Both the position numbers and the translations under genes were made by a program. The notes beneath the pieces are model-generated. The model worked only from the letters and a program-made list of their open reading frames with translations, had not been told where the DNA came from and did no database searches. From the NCBI RefSeq assembly GCF_030272615.1, contig NC_081414.1, positions 815,256,569 to 815,320,568 on the forward strand: DNA of 64,000 nt, in the 5' to 3' direction. Positions 10,626-20,864 of this stretch are shown here, piece after piece (position 1 is the first letter of the stretch; every line of letters begins with the position of its first letter). The stretch is from Cryptomeria japonica. Its lineage: Eukaryota; Streptophyta; Pinopsida; Cupressales; Cupressaceae.

Positions 10626-11125
10626 CTAGGTATCATCTAACTTTGCATGCAAACACTTATTTCGAGTTGAGTCAAGGTGAAATGTGTTACCTTTTGTTTG
10701 TGTCCCGGTAGCAGCTAACTTTCCATTCTTGTCATGAACTTTGACAATTCCCTTTTGAAATTCTATTTGGTAACCTGTATTGTTTAGCTGTGCTACACTC
10801 AACAAATTGTATTTCAAACCTTCAACCCAATAAACATCATTGCATCTTGCATTATCAAGAAGTGTTATAGATCCTTTACCTTTCACCAGACATGGTGCAT
10901 CATTACCAAATATAACATAGCCTCCATCATAATCGTCTAACATAACAAACTTGTATTTATCTCCTGTCATATGATGAGAGCATCCACTATCTATAATCCA
11001 AGAATCATTAGTGTTTATGTGAGATATTAGGGATTTTTCTTCATACCTTTCTTCATCTGATCCATCTTTGATAGCCACATAAACTACTTCCTATGTATCG
11101 GTCTCATATGATTTATCATCATTGG
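10626..11125 (-). pseudogene. Copia E aspartic protease
   Basis: The minus-strand frame 10626-11078 contains W-I-I-D-S-G-C-S-H-H-M-T-G with the D-S-G catalytic triplet near 10975-11000, then VKGKGSITL, VYWVEGLKYNLLSV and GNTFHLDS. It ends at a TAG (10626-10628) where the integrase zinc finger expects Trp (D-T-W-L-W-H). The protease would mature the polyprotein in particles. Confidence 0.9.
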
Positions 11126-11201
11126 ATTCCTCATCAGCAATTAAACATGTCTTTCTATCTCTTCTTTTGAAGTCTCGGTGTCCTCTTTAATGATTATCTT
11201 T

Positions 11202-12140
11202 CTATCTGTCATCTTGGTAATCTCTCTTTTTAGTAAAATCTTTGTCAGGATAGTTAGAAGCCATATGTCCTATCTTATCACAATTAAAACATTTCAAAGG
11301 TAGCTTTCCTTGATACTTACCTTTGCCTCTCAGTAATCTTTTGGCTAATAGTGCTTCAAACTCTTCTTGCTTTCTGATTTCCTCATATAGTTTGTGTACT
11401 ACCTCCATGTTCTTACAAAATCTTTCACTTGCTCCACTGTGATCTCCTTCAGAGTACTTATACTTTATTTCATTGAAATCATTAGATTCATCAAGATGAA
11501 AAGAACTAAATGTAGATTCAACTTTATTTATCGAAGATCTACTATTATCAAAATTACTTAACTCAAATGCATGTAGCTTACCAATAGTAGCATCTAAAGA
11601 AAATGGCATATTAGGTACAGACCTCAATTCATTGATTGCAAAGACTCGGATTGCATAAGCTGGTAGAAGGGTTCTTAACAACTTACTTGTTATATCCTTT
11701 TCTTCAATAGTTCCACCTGCTCCTTTGATTTGATTGACAATCTCCTTTAGTCTTGTACTATACTGAGTTATGTTCTCACCTTCATTCATCCTCATGGATT
11801 CAAGTTGTCCTCTTAGACTATCTACTTTTTCTTTTTGGACATGTTCATCTCCTCCATATACTGATATGAGCTTATCCCACATTGTCTTTGCATCATTGCA
11901 GCCTTCTAGATCATTAAACTCTAAATCGGTCAATGCAGATGTTATTCCAATCATTGCTTGAATATGTTCTTTCTTTTCCTTTATCTCTTCCATAGTTAAT
12001 GGATAGGTGCTTGGTGTGACAAAATCATTCTCCAAATAGTATACAACATATTCTCCAACTCCTTATAGATGTAGCTTCATCCTTTTCTGCCATGTAGAGA
12101 AACTTGACTTGTTCAGCTTCGGTGCATCCCTCTTATACAT
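11202..12140 (-). pseudogene. Copia E gag
   Basis: The capsid and nucleocapsid of Copia E. The likely start is the ATG at 12140 (M-Y-K-R-D-A-P), followed by W-Q-K-R-M-K-L-H-L. A TAA at 12063-12065 (probably a Gln codon) breaks it, and the long open piece is 11202-12035. It has the UBN2-like helical region (T-M-W-D-K-L, E-S-M-R-M-N-E-G-E, F-A-I-N-E-L-R) and one zinc knuckle, C-F-N-C-D-K-I-G-H-M-A-S-N-Y, in which the last Cys is Tyr (a G->A change). It packages element RNA. Confidence 0.88.
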
Positions 12141-12190
12141 CTTTGGATCTTTAACTCAAGTGCCTTTAAACTTTCCTTCCGAAGTCCAAA

Positions 12191-12204
12191 GCTCTGATAC
12201 CAAT
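12191..12204 (-). other. Primer-binding site of Copia E (initiator tRNA-Met)
   Basis: The minus strand reads ATTGGTATCAGAGC right after the 5' LTR, a perfect match to the 12-nt complement of plant initiator tRNA-Met. Confidence 0.92.
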
Positions 12205-13748
12205 TGATAGTTCTGACACTTAATATAAGTACATATCTAATAACCAACAACATGAGAGGGGGGGGGGGTGAATCATACAAACTTAATCATCCATAAAAAC
12301 ATCAGATTCAACCTCGGTAACATATATTTTAGTAATATAACCAAAACTGTTAAACATGCAAACTCAGAAGCATATAAACATCATAAACCTCATAACACTA
12401 GATTTAACGTGGAAACCCAAATAGGGAAAAACCACTGTGGGATTTCGAACCCACTAAGAAATATACTCTTCTAGAGTATGCTCAGTTAAAAGTAAATCTT
12501 GTTAAAGATTACAAACACATTGCTAGATGTGACCCAGTTAAGGGATTTCCCTCAGATCTATTAGGATCTTCACCTTGTTAGAAGTCACCTTGTTAAAGGA
12601 TTTCAAACACTCAATCAAAATGTCACCTTGCTAGAGGGTTTTACAAATAAGACTATTAAGTCCACTTGGTTAAGAGATTTTTTGTCACTTTCACAAAATA
12701 ATAGCAATAAAATCTATCTACAACTTCACATCTAAAATGCTAAAGCATATTCCTATTTGTTTAATATAATATAGACATAGAACTAATCTTGTCTATCTGC
12801 TGGGCTTCTATACTCTGTTATTCTAACAGGTCTTCAAGCTTCTATGCTAGTAATCACTATGTAGCATCCCTATGCATACACTTGCCCGCATACATTGTTT
12901 ATCAACAGTTTCCTATTTATAAACAATTAGGTAACTGCTTAATCTCCTTGATCACATTTCCCATGATCAATCATAGCCATCAAATCTTTGATCTTGTCCA
13001 GGTTTAATGCATCTTTCGATCTGAAAACATTTTACCCCACCTTGGAACTTGCATAGTCTTGGAACCTGTGCTAGGGTATTGCAGTTCAATCTGAGTTGTA
13101 GATCTTTATGCTGACTTTCCATTGCCTTAGATTCATTAACAAACTTCATCCACGACTCACCAATCATTGATCAGTTCTAGCTCATCAGCTTCCTTCATTA
13201 AATAACACATGTAAACATTTAATGCATTCTTTTATAGCTCAGTTACAACTCGGTAACAACTCGATGAATACTAAACTTCATTCAATAGACATTCCACCTT
13301 CATTAACCGATAGCGATAACCTTAGGGTTTACCGATTAGGTTCCTTAGGGTTTACCAACTAGGTTCTTTGCTTGATAACATAGTATAGTATTAAGCTTTA
13401 CATTTTACAACATATTTATGATGTTAAAACAATCTAAAACATCATGATCTCATCATTGTCTGACTCGGTACTAGGTGCCCATTGAATACTTTATTCATCC
13501 CCTTATTCATCATATTCTTTTCTGTGTCTTTTACCGACATCTTTATAATCTTCATATCATACTTCTCAAGATATGGCAACATCATACTGAATTAAAAAAT
13601 CAATTTCTTGACATCAATGACAAAATAATAATATCAAGACAGTAAACATCTTTAATCAGTTATATCCATAATCATCAACAACCTTCTCAATATCCTTATG
13701 AAATGCCAACAATCTTTCATTGTCTGTTATAATGCAATATTGCCAACA
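12205..13748 (-). repeat. 5' LTR of Copia E (1544 bp)
   Basis: The plus strand begins TGATAGTTCTGACAC and ends ATTGCCAACA. It matches 5949-7491 end to end. A TATA-like box on the minus strand (12911-12922) and the G-run beside TGAATCA (12256-12275) are kept. It would drive transcription leftward. Confidence 0.95.
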
Positions 13749-15426
13749 TTTTTTTGTACTATTAATGAGCCATTATGTTCTACAGATGTGTCTTTCTTTA
13801 TGGATGTGCTATTCTGCCTTGTGTATGTGCTAATTTATTTTGGTATTCTCAATTGGATTTCTTGGATGTTGTTCTTGTACTGGAGGCTTGTGACAATTTT
13901 ATGATGCTCTGAAAGTTGTTCTTTTCTCAAATTTGGTTGTTTTATTGTTGTTCTAGCCCTGACAAGAAGGATGGTGCCTTGTTGTTGAGGGTTGTGCATC
14001 TATGTTGTTTTAGCTCTAGAAAGAAGGACAATGCATTGTTGTTGAGGATGATTTTAATTATTCTCCAGCATGATGGTCGTGCTCCACTGTCAAGGATTTG
14101 ATATTTGTTCATGGCTGCATAAGATGGATTATGCCTTGCTCTTGTTTATTGTCGTATTGCTTATAGTTTAGGCTCTTGATTTACATGTTGGCATTATGGT
14201 TCATTGTTATGCTTCAAATTTGTATTATTATATTATTTTTATGTGTTTTTTTTGTATATGAGCCTCCTTGTGATGTGATTATTTTTGTTTTCCCTTAAGG
14301 ATTTGGTACATGGTTAGGGGGAGTGGGCTCTTGCATGTGTAGGATTGACATCATAAGAAATAGACTTCTAAGAGGTTCCTTGTCAGGATGCTTAGGGTTT
14401 AGACCTATCATGGAACCACATGGAGAGTTTTTTAAAATTTTACGAGTGATAAACATAATAACTGATTAGTGGGTTGGGTAATTAGGATTGACTTAATTAA
14501 GATAATGAAATTGGTTTTGGTGCCCCACCTCATAGCCCTTGACTGGAAACTCAGAATAAAATTGGGAAGACCGTGGAGGTGGTAAATCAAACTCCCTTGA
14601 TTGGTTGCAAGGTTGAGGTGGTTCCACATGTCTACTAGGGTATGGCTCTGCCCCTTCTTTGTGAGGTAGCATGTGATAACACTCATTCCCTATATGTGTC
14701 CATGTTCTTTATTCTATGGTTGTTGATTATACCTCTGAGAATTTATTTCTTTTGATTTAGGCTCATGATGTGATTTGGTAATATTGTTATTTGGTTGTTT
14801 ATCATCGTGGATGGCAATGTTAAGCCTCTTGGTTTTTAGGTGTCAGTATAGGTCTACAATTTTAGTTAGAGCCTTGTGAACCATCTCCTAGTACAGGGGG
14901 TGGTTCCTCATTGGTTCCACATAGTTGGGTGGTTTTATGCCTTCTTCCATTGGGATGTTCTTCATTGGAAGCTAGATTGCTTGGATGTGGATTCTTATCT
15001 TCTCTTCATGTGGATGGATTCTTGGATCTGATTCTAAGTAATTAAGATTGTAATTATGTATCTTATATCATGAGGAAAGATATAATTGTAAAGAGATTAT
15101 GTATCATGATTATGTATCTTGTAATCTTATGTGATAGGACTTGTAGTAGATTGTGATCATGGTGTAATGTAGTAGGTTATGATTGTTGTAATCATTATAA
15201 AACTTATGTTGTAACTGGATATTCATTATGTATGTAATTTGGGATTGGAAGGAATCAATGGAATGAATGAGTAATGTTATTGTATTCAGGGGTAAATTAA
15301 GTAAATAACATAATTAGATTATCAGAGTGAATCACCAACTATAATATAATCAAATTACTCCTAAATTACAATGAAATATAACATCAAGTTAATTACATAA
15401 TGAAATTAAATCTAATTTAAACTCCC
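13749..15426 (+). other. Unassigned segment, possibly the 3' end and LTR of an old plus-strand LTR element
   Basis: No gene is supported. Between 13960 and 14100 a ~75-bp module with AAGAAGGA...TTGTTGTTGAGG occurs twice. A polypurine-like TTAGGGGGAG lies at 14314-14323 and is followed by TG, and a TATA-like TATAAAACTT lies at 15197-15206 on the plus strand. This is the layout of an LTR following a polypurine tract, but no matching second LTR is present. 15290-15426 is AT-rich with nothing recognisable. Confidence 0.3.
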
Positions 15427-16938
15427 TCAATTGATGTGATGAAGCTTCCATTTCTCTTCTCTAGTCTTTGTTACCTTGGGAGCAGTAATACTTTTTGTTT
15501 TCTTGCTCAGTGAGGCTGCAAATGCTCTAGTTTTAGGTCACTTTATTGGACGTGGAGTCGGTGAGGTCTTTGATGTGTCCTGTTTCTTTCTCTTCATCAC
15601 TTTACCCTTAGGCAATTCAGTGCTTAGTGTTATAGCTACCTCTTGGGCTTCAGATTCCTCTTCGGTAATGGCAATGGTGCCTTTGATAGGTGTAGAGGAA
15701 GAGTCTTGTTTGAATTTCTCTGACAATGCCTTAATCATTTTTGTTGCCTTTCTTGTAGCTTTGGGTACTACAATGTTGATCTTTACCTTTTCCTTTACTT
15801 CCTCATAGGTACCATATCTCAGCTCGGTAGCATGTCTAGGCAATGTAAGAAATGCATCAATTTTCTATTTTGTGATATCAAAATCAATCTCATAACCCAT
15901 TGGTGACAAAGATTGAGTCCTTGGTTCCACAGCATTCACATAACAGTAATTGGTGTCAACTTCAAAACATATATCATTTTTGTATTTCTCTACTAGCTGG
16001 GGTAGAATCCTATATCTGTTATGCATTTTCTCTTAAAATTTACTAAAGTAATCATCCATAATATCATTGAAATTATCACCTAACTTCTTGATGAAGTCAT
16101 TTATCTGATGGGTGATTGGTCGGTGTAGTTCCTAAACAACTTTACGGACTAATGGAAAGAATTTTTCAAAATAGAAAAACATGCATACCAGTAATGATCC
16201 AAACTTTAGAGTATTAGCCAAGTTGTTCTTCTTCGGCTTCTTGATGGTGTTTAGATTTTCAAACAGGTTCTTCAGCAACACCTCACATAGGTCAATTTTC
16301 ATTCCCTTTTTCACAATTTTGTAGGCCAGGTCTACTACTGCATAGGGAACACTGTTTTCCCTTGTCGATTGGAAGAAATAGTAACCCATTACTCTAATGG
16401 CAAATTTTAATTCTTCATCTGTGACATTGTTCAGTTTCAATCCTCTACAATCAGATTCTACTCCGGTTAAACTAATCAATTCCTTCTGTGATATCATCTT
16501 TTGGGCTCAGGCATGATCATAGATAGGGTAACCGGTAATCAGATGAATGATTTCCTTAGTAATCTTAAATGGTTGCTCTTCTAGCCACACAAAATCATCG
16601 TGAACTCTACTCAGAACAAACTTGACCGACTGGGGTTTGAACACATGGGGATAGGTTAGGGCTTCAGTTAATCCTTTGATTTTGATGTGCTCATACTTGT
16701 TCAATTTACCATCGGTACACAGCTCATCATAGGTGTCTTTGATTTCAACATGACCGAGTTCTTCAACATGACATTTGGTGAAGAATCTCACATCCTCCAC
16801 TAGTAACACTCTGTTCGGGATGAGTGAAAAGGCAGCTTTGTCATCCGGTTCAAAAGCGACTTTGGGAGTCAAAGAGTATTTTAGTGAGGACTTTTCTACA
16901 TTCTTGACAACTATGGGACCTTGGATCTTGGGTGTCAT
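15427..16938 (-). pseudogene. Element F second ORF, ~500 codons, function unknown
   Basis: The frame starts at the ATG at 16938 (M-T-P-K-I-Q-G-P) and can be followed to a stop at 15427-15429, interrupted only by isolated stops (near 16506, 16132, 16034, 15870 and 15538), most of which look like C->T changes of Gln or Arg codons. The N-terminal half is globular, with a W-L-E-E-Q-P-F-K-I-T-K-E-I motif followed by L-I-T-G-Y-P, reminiscent of the plant-mobile-type domain proteins carried by plant transposons. That resemblance is from memory and weak. A K-K-P-K-K-N basic patch is near 16230. The last ~130 residues are Lys/Ser/Thr/Pro-rich and strongly basic, like a nuclear-localising or nucleic-acid-binding tail. 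I do not recognise the family. Confidence 0.6.
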
Positions 16939-17049
16939 TGAAGATTTTAGATAAAAGCTAACAAAAGATCCTTAGGGTTTTAGGATTTCAAACAACTGAC
17001 GCTTTATGCTTAGCAGATAATGGAAACTAGATAAGATCGGTAAACTAGC

Positions 17050-17262
17050 TTAACGATGTGTTGAGTTTGATGTAAATACCTTGAATTTGCTTTGTAGGAG
17101 GTTTGATCGCCTTAGATTCACTTGCTCTACTTTCTTGAAAACTTGGTAAGTGAAAATGACCACGAAAATGCTTTTAAGTACACAAAATGCCTTATCGGGC
17201 TCCGTGTGGGTTAGGTCAAAAACATTAAATGCACTCAGTTCCTCTTTAACCAATTTACTCAC
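17050..17262 (-). pseudogene. Small frame between the two ORFs of element F
   Basis: A 70-codon minus-strand frame (M-S-K-L-V-K-E-E) with no recognised motif. It may be a remnant of an N-terminal extension of the 16938 ORF or chance. 17263-17467 holds nothing I can identify. Confidence 0.2.
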
Positions 17263-17467
17263 CTTTTTCTATTTTGACCAAGTAACCAAACTTCCTTCAT
17301 TCACCGACTTGACAGACTTCCTGTAAAGTGCTTCAAAAGACTTTGATAGAATTTCAAACTTACTAATACATCTTAATTATGCAGATTTTGAATTAAGCAC
17401 ATAAATAGAATAGGAACTATTAAGATTTTAACCTTCAGAGAATGGAGTCCCTTCATACCTTTACTGA

Positions 17468-18819
17468 TTAATTTGGAATAGGTGTACCTAACTCGGTAGG
17501 TAAGGTGCTTTCTTTATTTGACATTATTTCCTTCCTTTTCCAAATCATCTTTAATTTTTCTTTTATTTTTTCAGTGTCTTTTCTAGGTTGATCTCTACAA
17601 TCTCCAACTAAGTGTCGAACTTTATGACAATGAAAACATGCCATACCAAGATTTCTCCATGATCTTCGGTTGTACATCCCAAACCTTATAAAATAGTTGG
17701 CACTTATATGTCCATATCTTCCACAACATTCACACCATATCCTTGTATGTAATCCCATGGTATTGTAGAATACTGTCGGTAAGGATCTGTGTGAGTTTGG
17801 TAACCTCTAGCATTTTCTCAGTGTGCATACCACATATAGTTCTTTTGCTTAAGCCAACACTTCTCGGTACTATGTCCATATCTATTGCAGTTTTTACAAA
17901 ACCCTTTGAAGTTTGTCTTCTGATAATTGTTAACAGACTTTGTCCTACAATTATTAGATGTGTGACCATATTTATTACAATTGTAACAATAACCATTGGA
18001 CTTAGTGACATTCAGTTTCTTACTTTTTTTGATTTGGCATATGTTGGCAGTGTGACCTTGATTTCCACAATAGTTGCAAATAGGCTTCTTTCTTTTGATG
18101 TTATTCTTGTTTCTAGCTTGCTTTGATGATTCTCCTCTCTCGGTAGTATGAATTCCTTTCTCAGTAGAGACTTTTCCTTTGTAACTGAGTCCTGCATCTT
18201 TGTTGGGTCATCTTGTATTCAGTTTCTCATCGAACATATTTGATGCTTCATAATTATTCTTTAGTGTTTCTTTGGATTTCTTCTCTATTTCAATTTCATC
18301 GGTTAACTTTGATACTTCAAGTTTCAATGCTTGATTCTCATCATTCTTCAAAATTGCTTCATGATGTGCATAACCTAGTTGATCTGATAGGTTTTGTTGA
18401 ATTCCAGTTAACCTTGTGATTTCATCATTCTTATCAGATACTAAGACTTCAAGTTGTTGTTTCTTTCTCTATAGATCTCTTGCTTTATCCTCAGCTGTCC
18501 TCAATGCATCAAGATTTTCAGTCATCTGTGTGTTGAAATGTTCATGTTCTCTTTTCATTGCTTTCAGTTGATCAGCCAGTGCTTTGTTCTTTGCTTTCAA
18601 TACTCCAATCATTTCTTCAGTTTCTTCAGATATGTTGTTCTTATATGATGTCTCAATTTGTTCCACTAACTCTTGAGAGTCTTGCAAATTATCAGATAAT
18701 CTTCTTCTCACTTTCAGAGATTTTTGCATTTGCCTTTGCATGTCTACAATAACCTGATTAGCATGATCCAGATCTTCTTGCAGATACACAATCCTTCGAG
18801 ATTGTTTATAGCCTTCCAT
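17468..18819 (-). pseudogene. Element F gag-like protein: coiled coil plus five CCHC zinc knuckles
   Basis: The start is taken as the ATG at 18819 (M-E-G-Y-K-Q-S), the first after the primer site. Residues ~1-190 are a long heptad-rich coiled coil (repeated E, K, L, Q; D-N-L-Q-D-S-Q-E-L-V-E-Q-I-E), broken by a TAG near 18469 (from a Gln codon), and continue to ~18240. A basic segment then leads to CCHC knuckles at 18037-18078 (C-N-Y-C...H...C), 17947-17988, 17857-17898, 17693-17734 (last Cys is Tyr) and 17597-17638. A frameshift near 17735 separates knuckles 1-3 from 4-5, and a TGA at ~17822 is probably an Arg codon. Plant retroelement Gag usually has one or two knuckles, so five is unusual. 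The expected role is RNA binding and particle assembly. Confidence 0.78.
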
Positions 18820-18867
18820 TGATAAGATCTTTCTCTTTAGGTAGTTAAACCCTTTTCCAAGATTCAA

Positions 18868-18881
18868 GCTCTGATACCAAT
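18868..18881 (-). other. Primer-binding site of element F (initiator tRNA-Met)
   Basis: The minus strand ATTGGTATCAGAGC directly follows the LTR and is identical to that of Copia E. It marks this as a reverse-transcribed LTR element and fixes the orientation. Confidence 0.9.
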
Positions 18882-20022
18882 TGTTAGGCCCAATATGGAA
18901 AGCTAATGTACTGAGAGGGGAGGGGTGAATCAGTACTCCAAAACTTTTCTTCAATAATAACTTTACTGTTATGCATAAACCAAATAGTGCAAAAAAATAA
19001 TATAAATCTAAAACAAATAGATAACAATCATACATGATTCACTCCATAACACATATATTTTGGTTACATAGAAACTCTTGGTTAGAGAGAAAAATTGCAG
19101 TGGGGATGGCACCCACAACTTCACTACTGCAATAATAAAGAGTGTTCAGTTAGAGCTACATGTTTAGCTATTTCTAATAGCTTACCCTATTAGGAGTAAC
19201 AAGATCTGTTAGATCTACCTTGCTAAAGCATTTTACAACACTTCATCTAAATGTTGCACCTGGTTAGAGGCTTTACAATTTATAGACTTGATTAGAGTCT
19301 TTTACCCTGTGAAAGGTTTCTCTTATAACTTCAAAATATTACAATAAAATTATTACAAATATCTGCAACTTTACATTTGGAATGTTATAGTAGATTCCAT
19401 GTGCTTAGAATAAGATTACCTTTCTTATAGCATACCTTGGTAACCCATATAGTAACTTGGTAAACCCTTCAGTTTACTCTGTTCTTTGACTGTTCTCTGA
19501 AAACTTTCTTGGTGACCTCTGTGTCTCTGTAACAGTCTTCTTACACTCATGCACACACCTCTTTAACTCTTAACTCATGTTGTATAAATAGATCTCTTAT
19601 GACAGTGATCCTGTCATTGCTTCGATCTTAAAAACATGATTTATTGAATGAATAACCATGCAAATTATTTCATTGGTTAGATGACATCAAAATCATACAC
19701 AATCTTTAAGTGCAATTTCCAATATGATAACGGTTAGATGTGTCTCGATCTTGTAACATGTTTTGATATGAATGTCCAAGTTCAATGAATCTGGTAACAC
19801 GTTTCACTCAGTGTATATCAACTCGGTGTGTCATCTTTGCTGCTCGGTAGACATGTAAAGATACTCGGTAGATAGCTCGGTGTATACTGTGTTTTGTGAC
19901 TACTTTCTTCTGTAACCAACTAGACTGTGCATACTGACTGAATATCTTGGTAATAGATAACTGACTAGAGTATATAGTATAAATTTGACATAAAACTAAT
20001 GGCAATCTGATAAGTAGTAACA
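18882..20022 (-). repeat. 5' LTR of element F (1141 bp)
   Basis: The plus strand begins TGTTAGGCCCAATATGG and ends AGTAGTAACA (TG...CA). It has the same architecture as the copia LTRs, with a G-rich tract then GTGAATCAG (18916-18934). A TATAAATA-like palindromic region lies at 19582-19589. The right edge is fixed because the next base resumes the gypsy G integrase frame. Confidence 0.82.
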
Positions 20023-20860
20023 TCTTGTACATCCTGGTTCTTGAATGGTCATCCATTATCAGTGATAATGGTCATTGGTATCCCATAATGACAGATGATG
20101 TAATTCAAGATAAATGTAGCAATTTGTTTTCCTGTGATGTTTATGAGAGGTACAACCTCAATCCATTTTGTTATGTATTATGTAGCTACAAGGATGAATT
20201 TGTGACCATTAGATGAAGAAGGGTTTATCTTTTCTACCAGATCCAAACCCCATTGAAAAAAAGGCCAAGATATTGCTAAAGCATGAAGTTCCTGTGCTAG
20301 TGCATGAATCAAATTCCCATGGATCTGACATTGTTTGTATGTTCTAGCTATCTGGAAAGAATCTCGTTCCATAGTCAGCCATTAATAGCCCAAGCATATG
20401 TTTTTTCAAAAGGGTAAGACCACTTGAATGAGTGCCACAAATGTCATTATGGACTTCATGTAAGGCCTTTTCAGATTCTTCTTGTTTGAGACATCTTAAG
20501 ATACTACTATCTAGACCTCGTTTGAATAGGGTATCCACGACGAGAGTAAAATGAGAGGATTGGTAAATAAAGTTTCTCTTTTGATTCTTTGATAAGTCAG
20601 GAGGTAGGGTGTTATCTTTCAGGTATGTGTAAGTTTGGCCATAGCGAGAGGAATCATGTCCAACAAGGTGACAAATAGTTTGGGAATTAGGACAATTATG
20701 AGCGGGGTAAAACAATTCTTCTACCAGGAATTCATAATATTGTTGATTTTCTTTTGTCTGAAGTAGAGAAGCAAGTGTAGCCATGGCTTCTACTGCTTTG
20801 TTGTCATTTCTTGAAATCTGCTGAAAAGTTATTTCTGCAAAGTATTTATTGATATCATCA
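20023..20860 (-). pseudogene. Gypsy G integrase (C-terminally truncated)
   Basis: The minus strand from ~20560 shows an HHCC-type zinc region (H-E-V-H-N-D-I-C-G-T-H), then the core start G-L-D-L-V-E-K-I and N-G-H-K-F-I-L-V-A-T (20178-20372), then T-D-N-G followed by P-F-K-N-Q-D-V near 20030-20070, holding the second catalytic Asp. A TGA replaces the Trp after N-G. The frame runs directly into the element F LTR at 20022, so the catalytic Glu and the rest are missing. 20500-20865 is the well-conserved linker between the second RNase H and integrase. Confidence 0.85.
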
Positions 20861-20864
20861 ACCA

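Larger units (their letters stand above)
5949..13748 (-). mobile_element. Complete Ty1/copia element E with two LTRs and TTTTT target duplication
   Basis: A full-length copia on the minus strand. The 3' LTR is 5949-7491, the 5' LTR 12205-13748, the primer-binding site 12191-12204 and the polypurine tract 7493-7504. The internal region holds gag, protease, integrase, RT and RNase H in copia order. Both flanks are runs of T (5944-5948 and 13749-13753), giving a 5-bp TTTTT duplication. LTR divergence by eye over the first ~300 bp is about 6-7 %. The proteins differ from the A/C/D family, so this is a second copia family. It is structurally whole but coding-dead, with about ten in-frame stops, nearly all explicable as C->T or G->A. 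Confidence 0.96.
15427..20022 (-). mobile_element. Element F: pol-less LTR retrotransposon (5' part)
   Basis: It is read leftward from an LTR at 18882-20022 with a perfect initiator tRNA-Met primer site (18868-18881). Next comes a gag-like gene with coiled coil and five CCHC knuckles (18819-17478), a small unassigned frame (17262-17050), and a ~500-codon frame of unknown type (16938-15427). No protease, integrase, RT or RNase H text is seen. The 3' LTR is missing, since left of 15427 nothing matches the LTR. The right boundary falls inside the integrase of gypsy G, so F was inserted there. The LTR style (TGTTAGGCCC start, G-run with TGAATCA) resembles the copias, suggesting it borrowed copia enzymes. 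Confidence 0.75.

Noticed and set aside
15476-15808. Hydrophobic plus-strand frame resembling a membrane protein
   Set aside because: It is the reverse of the Lys/Ser-rich tail of the element F second ORF; the minus-strand reading is continuous with its neighbours.
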